DNA of 64,000 nt from Prochlorococcus marinus str. SB (GCF_000760115.1 NZ_JNAS01000002.1:434001-498000); one strand, 5' to 3'; counted from the stretch's first letter, positions 40,336 through 51,941 are shown. Program-made: numbers and translations. Notes: a model not told the origin generated them from the sequence alone.

Positions 40336-41157
40336 CTAAGCAACCGAGGAAGAGGCATTACTTACCTCAAGATTTTCTATAGGCAATTGAGCTAAACCAC
40401 CATCAGGTATAATTCTCTTAATTTGAATTGGGCCATATAAGTAATTAATTTGTTTAATTTCAATTTTATTTTCTGATGATAAAAATAACAAAGCCCAAAA
40501 AACTCCCAAACGGTCTTTATCTAAATCATTTTTTACTACTGTTTGCCATTTCGTGACTAAATATTCAAAATCTGTCCATTGTAGTGCTTTTTCCCATCCT
40601 TCAATAAATTTCCCTAATGCTTTAGTGGTTTCTGGAAGTTTCTCGCGATGCGCTAATGACTTTACATGAGAAACTAAAGCCTTATCAGAATATTTTTTAT
40701 TTCTTTTTCTCTTCATGAGCAGAAGATCTTGGGTTTCTATAAGTTCTGCTATTGACTCTAACTGACTTACAAGTTCTCCCAAAGTTGTTGTACGTTTAAG
40801 AATCGGTTGCGCGATTGATCTTCTCCTTAGATATTTTTCAGGATATTTTGGAATATCAAATTCTTTATCAATCCAATCTTGATCATCCAAATCAAATTCA
40901 TCTTCAAAATCGGAAGAATTGTCTTTGAAAACATCAGATTCCAAAACCTGAGCCTTAAGATTAACTAATACGGAAGCCGCAAAAAATGCTTCACTAGTCT
41001 CAGCTAAATCCTTCTGATATGAGATTTGACTATTTGAAGATTGATTAAAAGTATGTGTGTATTGCTCTAAAAAACTATCAATTACACTTATTACATCAAT
41101 ATCCCATGGATCAAGCTCACCTTTACCTGCAGCGTCTTGAAGAAACTTGATCAACAA
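40336..41157 (-). CDS. scpA: Segregation and condensation protein A
   Basis: 273 residues from TTG 41157. FLQDAAGKGELDPWDIDVISVIDSFLEQY is the N-terminal ScpA (kleisin) region and the C-terminal VFWALLFLSSENKIEIKQINYLYGPIQI is the winged-helix part that touches the Smc head. A long charged middle joins them. It works with Smc and ScpB in chromosome compaction. The N-terminus could be longer: homologous-looking residues (QQLGPR) continue upstream in frame to about 41223 but with only ATT or other rare starts. Confidence 0.85.
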   Translation of the reverse strand: MLIKFLQDAAGKGELDPWDIDVISVIDSFLEQYTHTFNQSSNSQISYQKDLAETSEAFFAASVLVNLKAQVLESDVFKDNSSDFEDEFDLDDQDWIDKEFDIPKYPEKYLRRRSIAQPILKRTTTLGELVSQLESIAELIETQDLLLMKRKRNKKYSDKALVSHVKSLAHREKLPETTKALGKFIEGWEKALQWTDFEYLVTKWQTVVKNDLDKDRLGVFWALLFLSSENKIEIKQINYLYGPIQIKRIIPDGGLAQLPIENLEVSNASSSVA

Positions 41158-41280
41158 TCTAGGGCCTAATTGCTGCTTATCAATAGGATTGAAATAAGAT
41201 ATTTTGAAATAGATAAAATCTACTCACAAGATATCTTTTAATTTATTTAATGCCAAACAATATTGCGTTAATTTAAAAAA

Positions 41281-42921
41281 TTATATTGTTGGAGCTTTTA
41301 GAATATCATTTGTTTTAGTTCCTGAAAAAATATTTGTTTTCACAGCACTTTTAACTGCAGTTAAATCTCGATCAACCAAATTATTGATAGATGCAATGTA
41401 ACTTTCAGTAATTAATCTTGGGTATAAACCTATTCCAATAATCGGTAAAAGTAAACAGGCAATAATATAAACTTCCCTTGGCTCTGCATCTATAAGTTTT
41501 CGTTCTTGGATTAATTGAGGATTTTCTTTACCAAAGAAAATTTCTCGTAACATTGAAAGTAGATAAATAGGAGTAAGTATTACACCTATAGCAGCTAAAG
41601 AGGCCATTACTACCCTAAAAGGAAGTGTATACACTTCATCAGTAACAAATCCTGTAAATACCATCAATTCGGAAACAAATCCACTCATTCCAGGCAAAGC
41701 CAAGGAAGCAAGGGAGCAAGCAGTCCATAGGGCAAACATAATTCTCATTTTTTGTCCTACACCACTCATTTCATCAAGTTTAAGAGTCTTTGTTCTGTCA
41801 TATGTGGCACCAACAAGAAAAAATAAACTTGCACCTATTAATCCATGACTAACCATTTGCAGCATAGCTCCGCTCGTTCCAAGGCTACTAAAACTACCTA
41901 TACCAATAAGAACAAAACCCATATGACTTATCGAACTGTATGCAATTTTTCTTTTAAGATTTCTTTGAGCAAAAGAAGTTAATGCAGCATAAATAATGTT
42001 GACTACCCCTAGAACTATTAATAATGGGGCAAATTGAGCATGAGCAACGGGTAATAATTGTGCATTAAATCTTAAAAGAGCATATCCTCCCATCTTTAAT
42101 AAAATTCCTGCCAATAGCATATGAACAGGAGCTGTAGCCTCTCCATGAGCATCTGGAAGCCAAGTGTGAAGAGGTACTATTGGAAGTTTCACACCAAATG
42201 CAATTAAAAGCCCTACATAACATAATATTTGGAATTTTTGACTAAAATTTTGAGCCGCCAAGTGAGAAAACTCAAAGTTAGGAATTTCTGTACCATAGAA
42301 TCCCATTGCTAACGCTGCTAGAAGAATGAAGATAGAACTTCCAGCTGTATAAATAATGAATTTTGTTGCTGCATATTGTCGATTTTTGCCACCCCATATA
42401 GCCAGCAATAAATAAACGGGAATTAACTCAAGTTCCCAAGTTAGAAAAAATAAAAGCATATCTTGTACCGCAAACACAGCGATTTGCCCGCCATCCATAA
42501 CCAATATCAAAAAGAAAAATAACTTTGGTTTGAACTTGACTGGCCATGCAGCAAGAACTGCTAAAGCAGTTATAAAACTAGTCAATAATATTAACGGCAT
42601 AGACATGCCATCAGCGCCAACAGACCAAGTAAGACCTAAATCAGGGAGCCAACTAATATTTTCTTTAAGTTGAACATTTTCATTACTAATATCAAAGCCA
42701 TTTATATATGAACCTACAGTTATTAAAAAAGTTATTAATGCAATAGACAATGCAAACCATCTCACCTCTTTGCCATCCCCTTTATCTGGGAAAAAAGGTA
42801 TCACAAATGCACTACCAATTGGGAATAATATTGAAGCAGATAACCAAGGGAAATGAGACAATCCAGCTCCCAAAGTTCCCAACATTTGTGTCGCAAAATG
42901 TGTATAAAAATAAGTACTCAA
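41281..42921 (-). CDS. ndhD: NDH-1 subunit D (NuoM-like), NdhD1 type
   Basis: 546 residues, about fourteen membrane helices. [91 protein letters not shown] and [11 protein letters not shown] are characteristic of the antiporter-like NdhD. The sequence fits NdhD1 of the respiratory/cyclic NDH-1, as opposed to the CO2-uptake forms. It follows ndhF by 85 bases in the same direction, the usual ndhF1-ndhD1 order. Confidence 0.95.
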   Translation of the reverse strand: MSTYFYTHFATQMLGTLGAGLSHFPWLSASILFPIGSAFVIPFFPDKGDGKEVRWFALSIALITFLITVGSYINGFDISNENVQLKENISWLPDLGLTWSVGADGMSMPLILLTSFITALAVLAAWPVKFKPKLFFFLILVMDGGQIAVFAVQDMLLFFLTWELELIPVYLLLAIWGGKNRQYAATKFIIYTAGSSIFILLAALAMGFYGTEIPNFEFSHLAAQNFSQKFQILCYVGLLIAFGVKLPIVPLHTWLPDAHGEATAPVHMLLAGILLKMGGYALLRFNAQLLPVAHAQFAPLLIVLGVVNIIYAALTSFAQRNLKRKIAYSSISHMGFVLIGIGSFSSLGTSGAMLQMVSHGLIGASLFFLVGATYDRTKTLKLDEMSGVGQKMRIMFALWTACSLASLALPGMSGFVSELMVFTGFVTDEVYTLPFRVVMASLAAIGVILTPIYLLSMLREIFFGKENPQLIQERKLIDAEPREVYIIACLLLPIIGIGLYPRLITESYIASINNLVDRDLTAVKSAVKTNIFSGTKTNDILKAPTI

Positions 42922-43006
42922 TTTAATAAGAAATTTATCTTAAATAAAGTCTAGAAATTTTCTGCATTTTTTCACCCCAATGGACAGTGAAGACACACAA
43001 TTGTAA

Positions 43007-45028
43007 TTAAGATACCTGAGGAGATTGAAAACCAAATATAGCAACTAGTAAAATTACACCTCCAAAAACAATAAGTGCATAAAATTGAGCCCTACCAGTC
43101 TCAAAATATTTTAAACCTTCTCCACTTCCTAAAGTTACAAGTCCAGTAAGATTTACAACGCCATCAACAACCTTTGAATCAACCTCTAAAACTTCTTTAG
43201 CAAGTTTTCTACTACCCTTAACAAAAAGTTTCTCATTAATATCATCTAGGTACCATTTATTGGATAAAAATAGGTTGATGCTAGGAAACTTTTCGGCAAA
43301 TAAAACTGATAAATTAATTTTTTTCACAAAATATGCCTGATAAGCAATAATGATTCCGGCTGATGCAATAAGTATTGAAGCAAGTGCTAAAGGTAAAAAT
43401 TCTTTTAATTCGAAGGCTTTTGCAGCAGTCTCTGCTTCTTCAGGATCTAGTAAATTTGCAATTTTGCTATCCCATGGAAATCCCATAAAACCAATTATTA
43501 CAGACGGTACAGCTAGAAATACCAAGGGAAATGTCATAGACCAGGGTGACTCATGAATAGAGCCATGTTCTTCATGCTCTTCTTCATTTTCATCATCTAG
43601 GTTTGTTTTGGAGGCTATTAGAAGCTGTTTTTGCAATTCTTTATTCTCCCCTCTGAAATCTCCTTCAAATGTCAAGAAATAAAGCCTAAACATATAAAAA
43701 GCAGTCATACCTGCTGTTAGAAGTCCTACAAACCAAAAAGCTGGAAATGATATAAAAGCATTTCCTAGTATCTCGTCTTTACTCCAAAATCCTGCCAATG
43801 GGGGAATTCCACTAATTGCTACACAACCTATTAAAAATGTTGTTGATGTATATGGCATTTTTTTTCTTAAACCGCCCATCAATCTCATATCTTGAGCTAA
43901 TACAGGCTGATGGCCAACTACTTCTTCCATAGCATGTATAACTGAACCAGATCCCAAAAATAGCATTGCTTTAAAGCAAGCATGAGTTACTAAATGAAAA
44001 ATTCCTGCAACTGGTGCTCCACAACCCATTGCGAGCATCATATACCCAAGCTGAGAAACTGTGCTATATGCTAAACCTTTTTTTAAATCCATTTGTGTCA
44101 AAGCTATAGAAGCTCCTAAAAAACAAGTAATGGTACCAACTAAAGCAATAATGAACTGAATAGAGGGGAATATTGAATACAAAGGTTGTAGTCTTGCTAC
44201 TAGAAAGATTCCTGCTGCAACCATTGTTGCAGCATGGATAAGTGCAGAAATCGGTGTAGGACCTTCCATTGCGTCAGGTAACCAAACATGAAGAGGAAAC
44301 TGAGCGGATTTAGCCATTGGTCCTAGAAAAACTAAAAAACAAAGTAATAAAGCAGCCCAAATGGGTATCGAATGGTCAGATATCGATTGAGAAATTCCAA
44401 TAGCTATTTCATTAAAATCAAAACTATTTGTTGCCCAAAATAGGCCAAGAATTCCTAGTAATAATCCAAAATCTCCCACTCTATTAACAACAAATGCTTT
44501 TTGAGCAGCGTGTGCAGCGCCATCCCTGTCATACCAAAAACCAACTAATAAATAAGAACACATCCCAACTAATTCCCAAAAAACATAAATTTCTAATAAA
44601 TTCGGACTAACTATTAATCCCATCATTGAACTACTAAATAATGCTAAATATGTAAAAAATCTGACATAACCTTTGTCATGTGCCATGTAACCATGAGAGT
44701 AAATCATTACCAGCAAAGTTATTGTTGTTACTAACGCAAGCATTACACTCCCCAAAGGATCAAGGACAAATCCCATTGGAATTGTGAAATCCCCTGCATT
44801 GGCCCATACAAATAATTTTTCTACTGATTGATAACCATTAACTTGTTCAATTAAAGCTTTATAACTAATTACCGCAGAAATCCCAACGAAAGAAATCAGA
44901 CCTACAGAAACAATTTCTCTTGAATTATTAATTTTCTTGTTAATGCTTATTAGTCCTAAGCCAGAAAGCACTGCTCCAATAAGAGGGAAAACGGGAATTA
45001 ACCAGGCAATTTCTGAAGCTTGTGGCAT
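43007..45028 (-). CDS. ndhF: NDH-1 subunit F (NuoL-like), NdhF1 type
   Basis: 673 residues, the largest NDH membrane subunit. FVLDPLGSVMLALVTTITLLVMIYSHGYM, YVFWELVGMCSYLLVGFW, HVWLPDAMEGPTPISALIHAATMVAAG and STVSQLGYMMLAMGCGAP are the antiporter-type landmarks; the C-terminal lateral helix and last helix (FYALIVFGGVILLVAIFG) are present. Pumps protons in NDH-1. A charged loop with Glu-rich DDENEEEHEEHG precedes the late helices. Pairs with ndhD downstream. Confidence 0.96.
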   Translation of the reverse strand: MPQASEIAWLIPVFPLIGAVLSGLGLISINKKINNSREIVSVGLISFVGISAVISYKALIEQVNGYQSVEKLFVWANAGDFTIPMGFVLDPLGSVMLALVTTITLLVMIYSHGYMAHDKGYVRFFTYLALFSSSMMGLIVSPNLLEIYVFWELVGMCSYLLVGFWYDRDGAAHAAQKAFVVNRVGDFGLLLGILGLFWATNSFDFNEIAIGISQSISDHSIPIWAALLLCFLVFLGPMAKSAQFPLHVWLPDAMEGPTPISALIHAATMVAAGIFLVARLQPLYSIFPSIQFIIALVGTITCFLGASIALTQMDLKKGLAYSTVSQLGYMMLAMGCGAPVAGIFHLVTHACFKAMLFLGSGSVIHAMEEVVGHQPVLAQDMRLMGGLRKKMPYTSTTFLIGCVAISGIPPLAGFWSKDEILGNAFISFPAFWFVGLLTAGMTAFYMFRLYFLTFEGDFRGENKELQKQLLIASKTNLDDENEEEHEEHGSIHESPWSMTFPLVFLAVPSVIIGFMGFPWDSKIANLLDPEEAETAAKAFELKEFLPLALASILIASAGIIIAYQAYFVKKINLSVLFAEKFPSINLFLSNKWYLDDINEKLFVKGSRKLAKEVLEVDSKVVDGVVNLTGLVTLGSGEGLKYFETGRAQFYALIVFGGVILLVAIFGFQSPQVS

Positions 45029-45061
45029 TTTTTAAAAAACTTATATTTTGATTTTAAACTG

Positions 45062-45790
45062 TCAATTGAAAAATTCAGACAAAAATGATGAATTAAATGT
45101 TTTAACAGCAATATTTATATATTGATGAGACCACCAAAGTACGCCTATTGCAATTAATATGCCAACTTGAGATAACCTAAAAAATTCTTTAATCTTAAAT
45201 TCTTGCCTCCCCTCAAGTATCGCCAAGAAAGGGATTATTGAAGTATTTTTTTTAAAATTTTCAAATTCTTCTCCAAATCTATTTGCTAATCTCTTATCGC
45301 CATGCCAGATTGCAAAAAGGTGATGCAAAACTAAGCCAATAGAAGTTACTAATGTGAATGATGTACCAATCCATAAAGTATGAGCAAAACACCAAATTAT
45401 CTGACCAAATGCTTGTGGATGTCTTGTGATTCGCATTATCCCAGTTCCATAGATTCGTACTTTAGGTTTTAAAACTGAAGGAATTTCTAGCAAATTGTAA
45501 GTAGCGGGATATAAAAATAAAAAACTTATTGCAGTTAAGAACCAAACGACTATAAAAACAAAATTATTACCCTGTAAATTCCATAATCTGATTCCGTCAT
45601 ATCTATGAGCTAAAAAATAACTAATCAAGATAATTGCAGATGGCAAACTTAAAAAAACAAAACACAAACGCCATAATCTTGGACCCATAATAGATTCTGC
45701 TTTGATTCTTAAAGCAGCTCCCCCACTATGAATGACCGCAAAAATCAAAATCAAAATTAAGATGATTAGCGAAGTTTTATGAATCTCCAT
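45062..45790 (-). CDS. zISO: 15-cis-zeta-carotene isomerase (Z-ISO), NnrU family
   Basis: 242 residues, about seven hydrophobic segments. The generic family is NnrU, but the text matches plant Z-ISO as I recall it along most of its length: IFAVIHSGGAALR (16-28), HRYDGIRLWNLQG (62-74), FLYPATYNLLE (92-102), GTGIMRITRHPQAFGQIIW (115-133), AHTLWIG (136-142), HHLFAIWHGDKRLANRFGEE (156-175) and SIIPFLAILEGRQ (184-196). Z-ISO binds heme through histidines and isomerises 9,15,9'-tri-cis-zeta-carotene after phytoene desaturase. Pds and phytoene synthase lie about 2-4 kb away. Synechocystis Slr1599 has been described as such an enzyme. Confidence 0.85.
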   Translation of the reverse strand: MEIHKTSLIILILILIFAVIHSGGAALRIKAESIMGPRLWRLCFVFLSLPSAIILISYFLAHRYDGIRLWNLQGNNFVFIVVWFLTAISFLFLYPATYNLLEIPSVLKPKVRIYGTGIMRITRHPQAFGQIIWCFAHTLWIGTSFTLVTSIGLVLHHLFAIWHGDKRLANRFGEEFENFKKNTSIIPFLAILEGRQEFKIKEFFRLSQVGILIAIGVLWWSHQYINIAVKTFNSSFLSEFFN

Positions 45791-45816
45791 ATATTTTAAT
45801 TATTCAAATAATTTTG

Positions 45817-45842
45817 TTCTTAACAAGAATGCTCTTAAGCAT
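45817..45842. promoter_or_regulatory. Paired inverted repeats in the Z-ISO/rbcR divergent gap
   Basis: TTCTTAACAAGAA (45817-45829) is an exact inverted repeat with AAC centre, directly joined to ATGCTCTTAAGCAT (45829-45842) with ATGCT/AGCAT arms. Both lie 31-56 bases before the rbcR start in the 82-base gap. LysR regulators usually bind dyad sites in their own divergent promoter regions, so this is a candidate autoregulatory operator for RbcR. Inference only. Confidence 0.4.
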
Positions 45843-45872
45843 TAGAATTATAAGAAACTGTAGGCATAATAG

Positions 45873-46817
45873 ATGCCAGAATTACCATTTACACTCGACC
45901 AATTAAGAATATTAAAAGCTATAGCAGCTCAAGGAAGTTTTAAAAAGGCTGCAGATCTCTTATATGTAACCCAACCTGCCGTAAGTTTACAAATACAAAA
46001 TTTAGAAAAACAACTTGAAATCACAATTTTCGACAGAGGTGGTAGGAAGGCTCTATTGACTGAAGCAGGAAGATTATTACTTGAATATTGTGAACGAATT
46101 TTGAATCAATGCGACGAAGCTTGCAAAGCTATTGAAGATTTAAATAGCTTAAAAGGTGGAACTCTTGTCATTGGAGCGAGCCAAACAACGGGTACCTATT
46201 TAATGCCGAGAATGATAGGACTATTTAGACAAAAATACCCTGACGTATCCGTTCAACTTCAAGTTCATAGTACGAGAAGAACTGGTTGGAGTGTGGCCAA
46301 TGGGCAAATTGACTTAGCCATTATTGGCGGACAATTACCTGGAGATTTGGAAAATTTGCTACAAGTAATTCCATATGCAACTGATGAATTGGCATTAGTT
46401 TTACCATCTAAACATCCACTTTCGATCAAAAAAGAGCTTCTAAAAGAAGACTTATACAAATTAAATTTTGTAACATTAGACTCACAATCAACAACAAGAA
46501 AAGTTGTTGACAAACTTCTCCAGGATTCTGGGCTTGATATTCAAAGATTAAAAATTGAGATGGAACTTAACTCTCTTGAAGCAATCAAGAATGCAGTTCA
46601 ATCAGGTTTAGGAGCTTCCTTTTTGCCTGTTGTTTCTATTGAAAGAGAATTATCTGCTGGAACAATCCACAAAGCATTCGTTGCTGATTTAGAGGTAAAA
46701 AGAGAACTTAAATTAATTACTAATCCGTCAAGATATACATCGAGAGCATCAGAAGTATTTAAGAAAAACATTCTTCCACAATTTGCTAGTTTAGAAAGCC
46801 CTTTGAGGCATATATAA
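45873..46817 (+). CDS. rbcR: LysR-type transcription regulator RbcR/NdhR-like
   Basis: 314 residues. N-terminal winged [41 protein letters not shown]-type text (7-45), then the two-lobe LysR effector domain beginning [20 protein letters not shown]. This is the cyanobacterial/plastid RbcR (Ycf30) group, controlling Rubisco or carbon-fixation and ndh genes; CcmR/NdhR is a close relative. Its position next to ndhF-ndhD supports the role. Divergent from Z-ISO. Confidence 0.9.
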   Translation: MPELPFTLDQLRILKAIAAQGSFKKAADLLYVTQPAVSLQIQNLEKQLEITIFDRGGRKALLTEAGRLLLEYCERILNQCDEACKAIEDLNSLKGGTLVIGASQTTGTYLMPRMIGLFRQKYPDVSVQLQVHSTRRTGWSVANGQIDLAIIGGQLPGDLENLLQVIPYATDELALVLPSKHPLSIKKELLKEDLYKLNFVTLDSQSTTRKVVDKLLQDSGLDIQRLKIEMELNSLEAIKNAVQSGLGASFLPVVSIERELSAGTIHKAFVADLEVKRELKLITNPSRYTSRASEVFKKNILPQFASLESPLRHI

Positions 46818-46823
46818 TTTCGA

Positions 46824-47447
46824 TCAAAACTGAATTGCTTCTCTGTTAATACCTACCCCGCCGTCTTCAGCTTGTCCATCACCTTTTATTATAAATTTAT
46901 TTTCATTTACATCAGTCTGATAAACACACTTAACTATTGGCTTATCTCTTATAGAACCAATATAAGCAAAAGTATTCATCCTTTGCTTACATTCTCTTAC
47001 ATCTTCATTACTAATTGCACCCTCTTTTTGTAGCACTGTCCAATTCTCTCTTCTAATAACACACCCTGGCTGAAGAGCTGGTTGCGTTACAAAACTCGTA
47101 GATGGATTCAGAGTCGTATACATTTCAACATCAATTACAAAAGCACTAGCTCCCCATTGTCTGCAAAATTCAGGATCTGGGACAGCCATATCTAATTGTT
47201 GTTGACTTGCTATATTCCCCTGCCCGCCATCAGTTGTACTGGTGATAGCGCTCCCGATACCAACTCCTAAAATTAATACTCCAGCAAGTACGGCAATGGT
47301 TCCTGTACTAAAGTTGATCTTTTGCTCAGAAGAAGCAGGCAATCTATTGCTTCTTTGACCATACGAATCAATGTCCTTTGGATTTGGTGGATAATAACTT
47401 CTATTTGTGCCTCTTCTTGGCCTTCTATTTGAGGATGATCTATTCAC
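46824..47447 (-). CDS. DUF3172 membrane-anchored protein
   Basis: 207 residues. A basic, Asn/Ser/Arg-rich N-terminus (1-45) leads to one hydrophobic helix (about 49-66, [18 protein letters not shown]), then a compact domain with [43 protein letters not shown] and IVKCVYQ, four evenly spaced cysteines likely to pair outside the cytoplasm. I recognise DUF3172, specific to cyanobacteria and plastids. It overlaps ndhM by 4 bases. Function unknown. Confidence 0.82.
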   Translation of the reverse strand: MNRSSSNRRPRRGTNRSYYPPNPKDIDSYGQRSNRLPASSEQKINFSTGTIAVLAGVLILGVGIGSAITSTTDGGQGNIASQQQLDMAVPDPEFCRQWGASAFVIDVEMYTTLNPSTSFVTQPALQPGCVIRRENWTVLQKEGAISNEDVRECKQRMNTFAYIGSIRDKPIVKCVYQTDVNENKFIIKGDGQAEDGGVGINREAIQF

Positions 47448-47791
47448 AGCACTTCATTTGTCTTTGGTAAACCCATTGAATAATTCATTACTCTACAATC
47501 AGGGTTATAGCTAAGCTGACCGTTTTGAAGCAAAAACTTAATCAAACCTTCAATTTCTGATCCTATTTTTCGAAGTTCATAATCATCTAAATCCTTTCCT
47601 GCCCTCTCTTTTATTAATTCTTTGAATTTTTCATTTATTTTGTTTAGAGAATCTTCATTCCAAATAAATTCGTTATCAGGATCTAAATCAAGAGTTAGTT
47701 TTTTGGGATGAAACTTTAATTCCTCATCTACCACTTCGGCAGTAAAAATTCTTACATGCCTAGTAGTCGATTTTAAAAGCATTTTTTCCAT
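47444..47791 (-). CDS. ndhM: NDH-1 subunit M (cyanobacterial-specific)
   Basis: 115 residues. [63 protein letters not shown] are NdhM landmarks. It is a peripheral subunit found in photosynthetic NDH-1 of cyanobacteria and chloroplasts but not in bacterial complex I. It overlaps the DUF3172 gene by 4 bases and is divergent from pds (90-base gap). Confidence 0.95.
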   Translation of the reverse strand: MEKMLLKSTTRHVRIFTAEVVDEELKFHPKKLTLDLDPDNEFIWNEDSLNKINEKFKELIKERAGKDLDDYELRKIGSEIEGLIKFLLQNGQLSYNPDCRVMNYSMGLPKTNEVL

Positions 47792-47839
47792 AATTTTACG
47801 AAATAATCAACGAAAAAAACTATTATGTTCTAACTTTAA

Positions 47840-49282
<1,443 letters not shown>

Positions 49283-49322
49283 GATTTACATTCCAGTAAT
49301 TTAAAAATTAATCTAAAACTTT

Positions 49323-50231
49323 TTGAAAAATTCAATTTCTCAACTAGATCAAGCATATGAGATATGCCGAAAAGAAACCCAAAAATGGGCTAAAACCTTT
49401 TACTTGGGAACCCTTCTGCTACCTGTAGAGAAAAGAAAAGCTATTTGGGCTATTTATGTTTGGTGTAGAAGAACAGATGAAATAATGGATAGCTTAGAAG
49501 CTTCAACAAAATCGCAAGATGAACTTGCAGAAAATTTAAATGTATGGGAAGAAAATACAAAGAATGTTTTTAAAGGCAACATTAAATCGGAATTAGATGC
49601 CGTTCTACTAGACACCATCGAAAAATATCCACAAAGTATTCAACCATATCTAGACATGATAGATGGCCAGAGAATGGATCTTAATAAATTTAGATACAAA
49701 GATTTTGATGAATTAAAACTCTATTGTTATAGAGTAGCAGGGACAGTTGGTTTGATGACTCAGAACGTCATGGGCATTGATAGTGCTTACACATCCGCTC
49801 CATGGAGTGCCAAACCTGACCCCTCAGAAGCCGCTATAGCTTTAGGTATAGCTAATCAATTAACAAATATTTTAAGAGATGTCGGCGAAGATAGGCAAAG
49901 AGGTAGAATTTATCTTCCTCAAGAAGATATTGAAAAATTTAATTATTCTGAAGACAAACTTTTAAAAGGTGAAATAAACAAACAATGGAAAGCACTAATG
50001 AAATTTCAATTAACCAGGGCTCGCGATTGGTTCCAGAAATCTGAAGATGGAATCAAATGGTTATCTTCTGACGCAAGATGGCCTGTTTGGACATCCTTAC
50101 GTCTTTACAGAGGAATATTAGATTCTATAGAAAGGCTAGACTATGATGTGTTTAATAATAGAGCTTTTGTAAAAAATTCAGTAAAAGCTTTTGAAATTCC
50201 TATATCTTTTTTAATTTCTCGAATTAAATGA
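49323..50231 (+). CDS. crtB: Phytoene synthase
   Basis: 302 residues from TTG 49323. The two Asp-rich motifs are DEIMD at 52-56 and DVGED at 186-190 within ANQLTNILRDVGEDRQRGRIYLP. AKTFYLGTLLLPVEKRKAIWAIY is the typical N-terminal helix. It joins two geranylgeranyl diphosphates to phytoene. It follows pds by 40 bases, the standard pds-crtB operon of cyanobacteria. Convergent with the RRM gene with no intergenic bases. Confidence 0.96.
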   Translation: MKNSISQLDQAYEICRKETQKWAKTFYLGTLLLPVEKRKAIWAIYVWCRRTDEIMDSLEASTKSQDELAENLNVWEENTKNVFKGNIKSELDAVLLDTIEKYPQSIQPYLDMIDGQRMDLNKFRYKDFDELKLYCYRVAGTVGLMTQNVMGIDSAYTSAPWSAKPDPSEAAIALGIANQLTNILRDVGEDRQRGRIYLPQEDIEKFNYSEDKLLKGEINKQWKALMKFQLTRARDWFQKSEDGIKWLSSDARWPVWTSLRLYRGILDSIERLDYDVFNNRAFVKNSVKAFEIPISFLISRIK

Positions 50232-50651
50232 CTAAGCAGGAGTCTTCTGGTTAGCCAACAAATCTTTTAATTTAGATAGTTCTCCTGCCCATCTTGGATC
50301 AGGAGCTTCTAAATTAGGAGCATCACTGTGAACAATTTTCTTAAAGTCTTTCCTCTTCTTATTCTTATTTGATTTTCCACTATTTCTTTTATTTGAAGCA
50401 GAATCTTTCTTTTCTGATAGCTCTACTCTTAATTTAGAACCATTAAATTCAAAACCATTTAATTTTTGAATTAATAAATTAGCATTATCTTCATTATTTG
50501 AAGTTGCAAAACCAAATCCCCTGCATTCCTTAGTTTCCTTATCTAAAACTGCCTTAAATCTAATCGAGTCAGAAACTGACTTTAAAAGTGTATCAAATTC
50601 TTTTGGATTAAATCCTTGTGGTAAATTGCCAATGTAAATGCGAATACTCAT
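50232..50651 (-). CDS. RRM RNA-binding protein (Rbp family)
   Basis: 139 residues. One RNA recognition motif: RNP2 RIYIGNL (4-10) and RNP1 CRGFGFAT (43-50). A Lys/Ser/Asn-rich linker of about 25 residues follows and then a separate C-terminal element ending PDPRWAGELSKLKDLLANQKT. Cyanobacterial Rbp proteins bind RNA during cold or for mRNA localisation. The C-terminal stretch instead of the usual Gly-rich tail marks this as the type with a conserved C-terminal peptide. Stop abuts the convergent crtB stop. Confidence 0.88.
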   Translation of the reverse strand: MSIRIYIGNLPQGFNPKEFDTLLKSVSDSIRFKAVLDKETKECRGFGFATSNNEDNANLLIQKLNGFEFNGSKLRVELSEKKDSASNKRNSGKSNKNKKRKDFKKIVHSDAPNLEAPDPRWAGELSKLKDLLANQKTPA

Positions 50652-50709
50652 AAATTTTTAAAAATGATTTTGAAGTCTGAACTTCTAAACAAAACTAAGC
50701 TATGTGTAT

Positions 50710-51927
50710 TTAATCACATTTTGGCGCATTTTGTTCAATCCATCGCTTTGCTTTATAAATAGCTTCATCAAAATTATTCAATCTCTTATACGCAAGTTCT
50801 TTAGAAAGATACTGTAAAAGCTCTCCCAAGATAGGTCCATCCTTGATTTCCAAATTTTTTTTAATTACATCACCATTAACTAAGTTTGAGGGATGAAATA
50901 ATTTATCATCTTTGTCACGCCATCTATTAAGCCATTCTAATTGTAAGTTTTGAGGTAAATAAAAAATAAAAGATGGAAGAAACATTTCTAATTCTTGATG
51001 TAATTTAAATCTGTCAAATTCATCTAACTGAGCGATATTTTTGTTTTTCAAGAAAAGATGCCATTTTCGCAATAACTTAGTTTTTGCAATATCAGCTTTA
51101 CTAAATTTCAGTTTCTCTAAAGTTACAACATTTAAGATTTGAGAAATAAAAAATGATGGTAAATATTTATCTTTTTCTTCTTGATCAAGTTCTCCATAAT
51201 TAATTTTCTGTAAATCCAAAAAAAAAGAATCTTCAAATAAATTTTCAGTATCAAATATATTTAGTTTTTTTATCAACAATACTGCATCAAGAGCATTTGC
51301 TCCATTTACTATTTTCTGTATTTCATAAGTAATTCTCTCTTTTGCGACAAGATATAAGTTCCTTTTATTTTTTTTTATAAAATCAACTAATCTCAAATCA
51401 ATTTTAAAATTCAATTCTGAAACAAATCGAAAACATCTCAAAATTCGTAAAGGATCATTTAATAAATTGTTTTCAGAATGAGTTCTAAGCAAAGAAATCT
51501 CAAGATCTTTAAGACCATTTAATGGATCAAACAAACTCTTCTTATCAAATAAAAAAGCAATTGAATTGATCGAAAAGTCTCTAGAACATAAATCTCCTTC
51601 TATGGAAGATGAAACTTGATTAGCAATATCAATATAAATATTGTTAAGAATAATTCTTACTACTTCTCTTTTTTTATCTAAAATAATAAATTTTGATCCA
51701 ATATTATCTGCAATCTTTTTACCAATTTCAATTGCATTTAAAGGTACCACAATATCAACATCTAACTTTTCAGTTTTTCTTCCCAAAATAATATCTCTTA
51801 TGTATCCACCAACCAAATATGATCCTTTAGGTAAAAAACCTAACATAAAATCTAAATTATGAAATTTTATACTTTTTTCTAATTCATCAATTATTAGTGT
51901 ATGATCTGTGTGAAAGCTATTTTTCAT
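50710..51927 (-). CDS. CCA tRNA nucleotidyltransferase / poly(A) polymerase family
   Basis: 405 residues. Class II nucleotidyltransferase head: SYLVGGYIRDIILGR (36-50) and LDVDIV with Asp56 and Asp58, then SRDFSINSIAF, DPLRILRCFRF and a helical body. It adds or repairs the CCA end of tRNA, or acts as a poly(A) polymerase; the family cannot be separated by eye. The ATG at 51927 is only 14 bases from the divergent ycf34 start. An ATG at 51846 (residue 28, just before the conserved head) is an alternative that would leave 95 bases. Confidence 0.85.
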   Translation of the reverse strand: MKNSFHTDHTLIIDELEKSIKFHNLDFMLGFLPKGSYLVGGYIRDIILGRKTEKLDVDIVVPLNAIEIGKKIADNIGSKFIILDKKREVVRIILNNIYIDIANQVSSSIEGDLCSRDFSINSIAFLFDKKSLFDPLNGLKDLEISLLRTHSENNLLNDPLRILRCFRFVSELNFKIDLRLVDFIKKNKRNLYLVAKERITYEIQKIVNGANALDAVLLIKKLNIFDTENLFEDSFFLDLQKINYGELDQEEKDKYLPSFFISQILNVVTLEKLKFSKADIAKTKLLRKWHLFLKNKNIAQLDEFDRFKLHQELEMFLPSFIFYLPQNLQLEWLNRWRDKDDKLFHPSNLVNGDVIKKNLEIKDGPILGELLQYLSKELAYKRLNNFDEAIYKAKRWIEQNAPKCD

Positions 51928-51941
51928 ATTATTTATTTATT

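Noticed and set aside
40290-40358. Longer nucleotidyltransferase from ATG 40358
   Set aside because: The 23 extra residues come before the standard MKAMILAAGKGTR start and overlap scpA.
50671-50690. Short GAAGT/ACTTC hairpin between the RRM gene and the CCA-type gene
   Set aside because: Five-base arms in AT-rich DNA are expected by chance and there is no T run or other context.
51897-51941. Longer ycf34 starting at 51897
   Set aside because: The added 15 residues are unlike the family, and MCICINC at 51942 is the family start; the longer form would also overlap the divergent gene.
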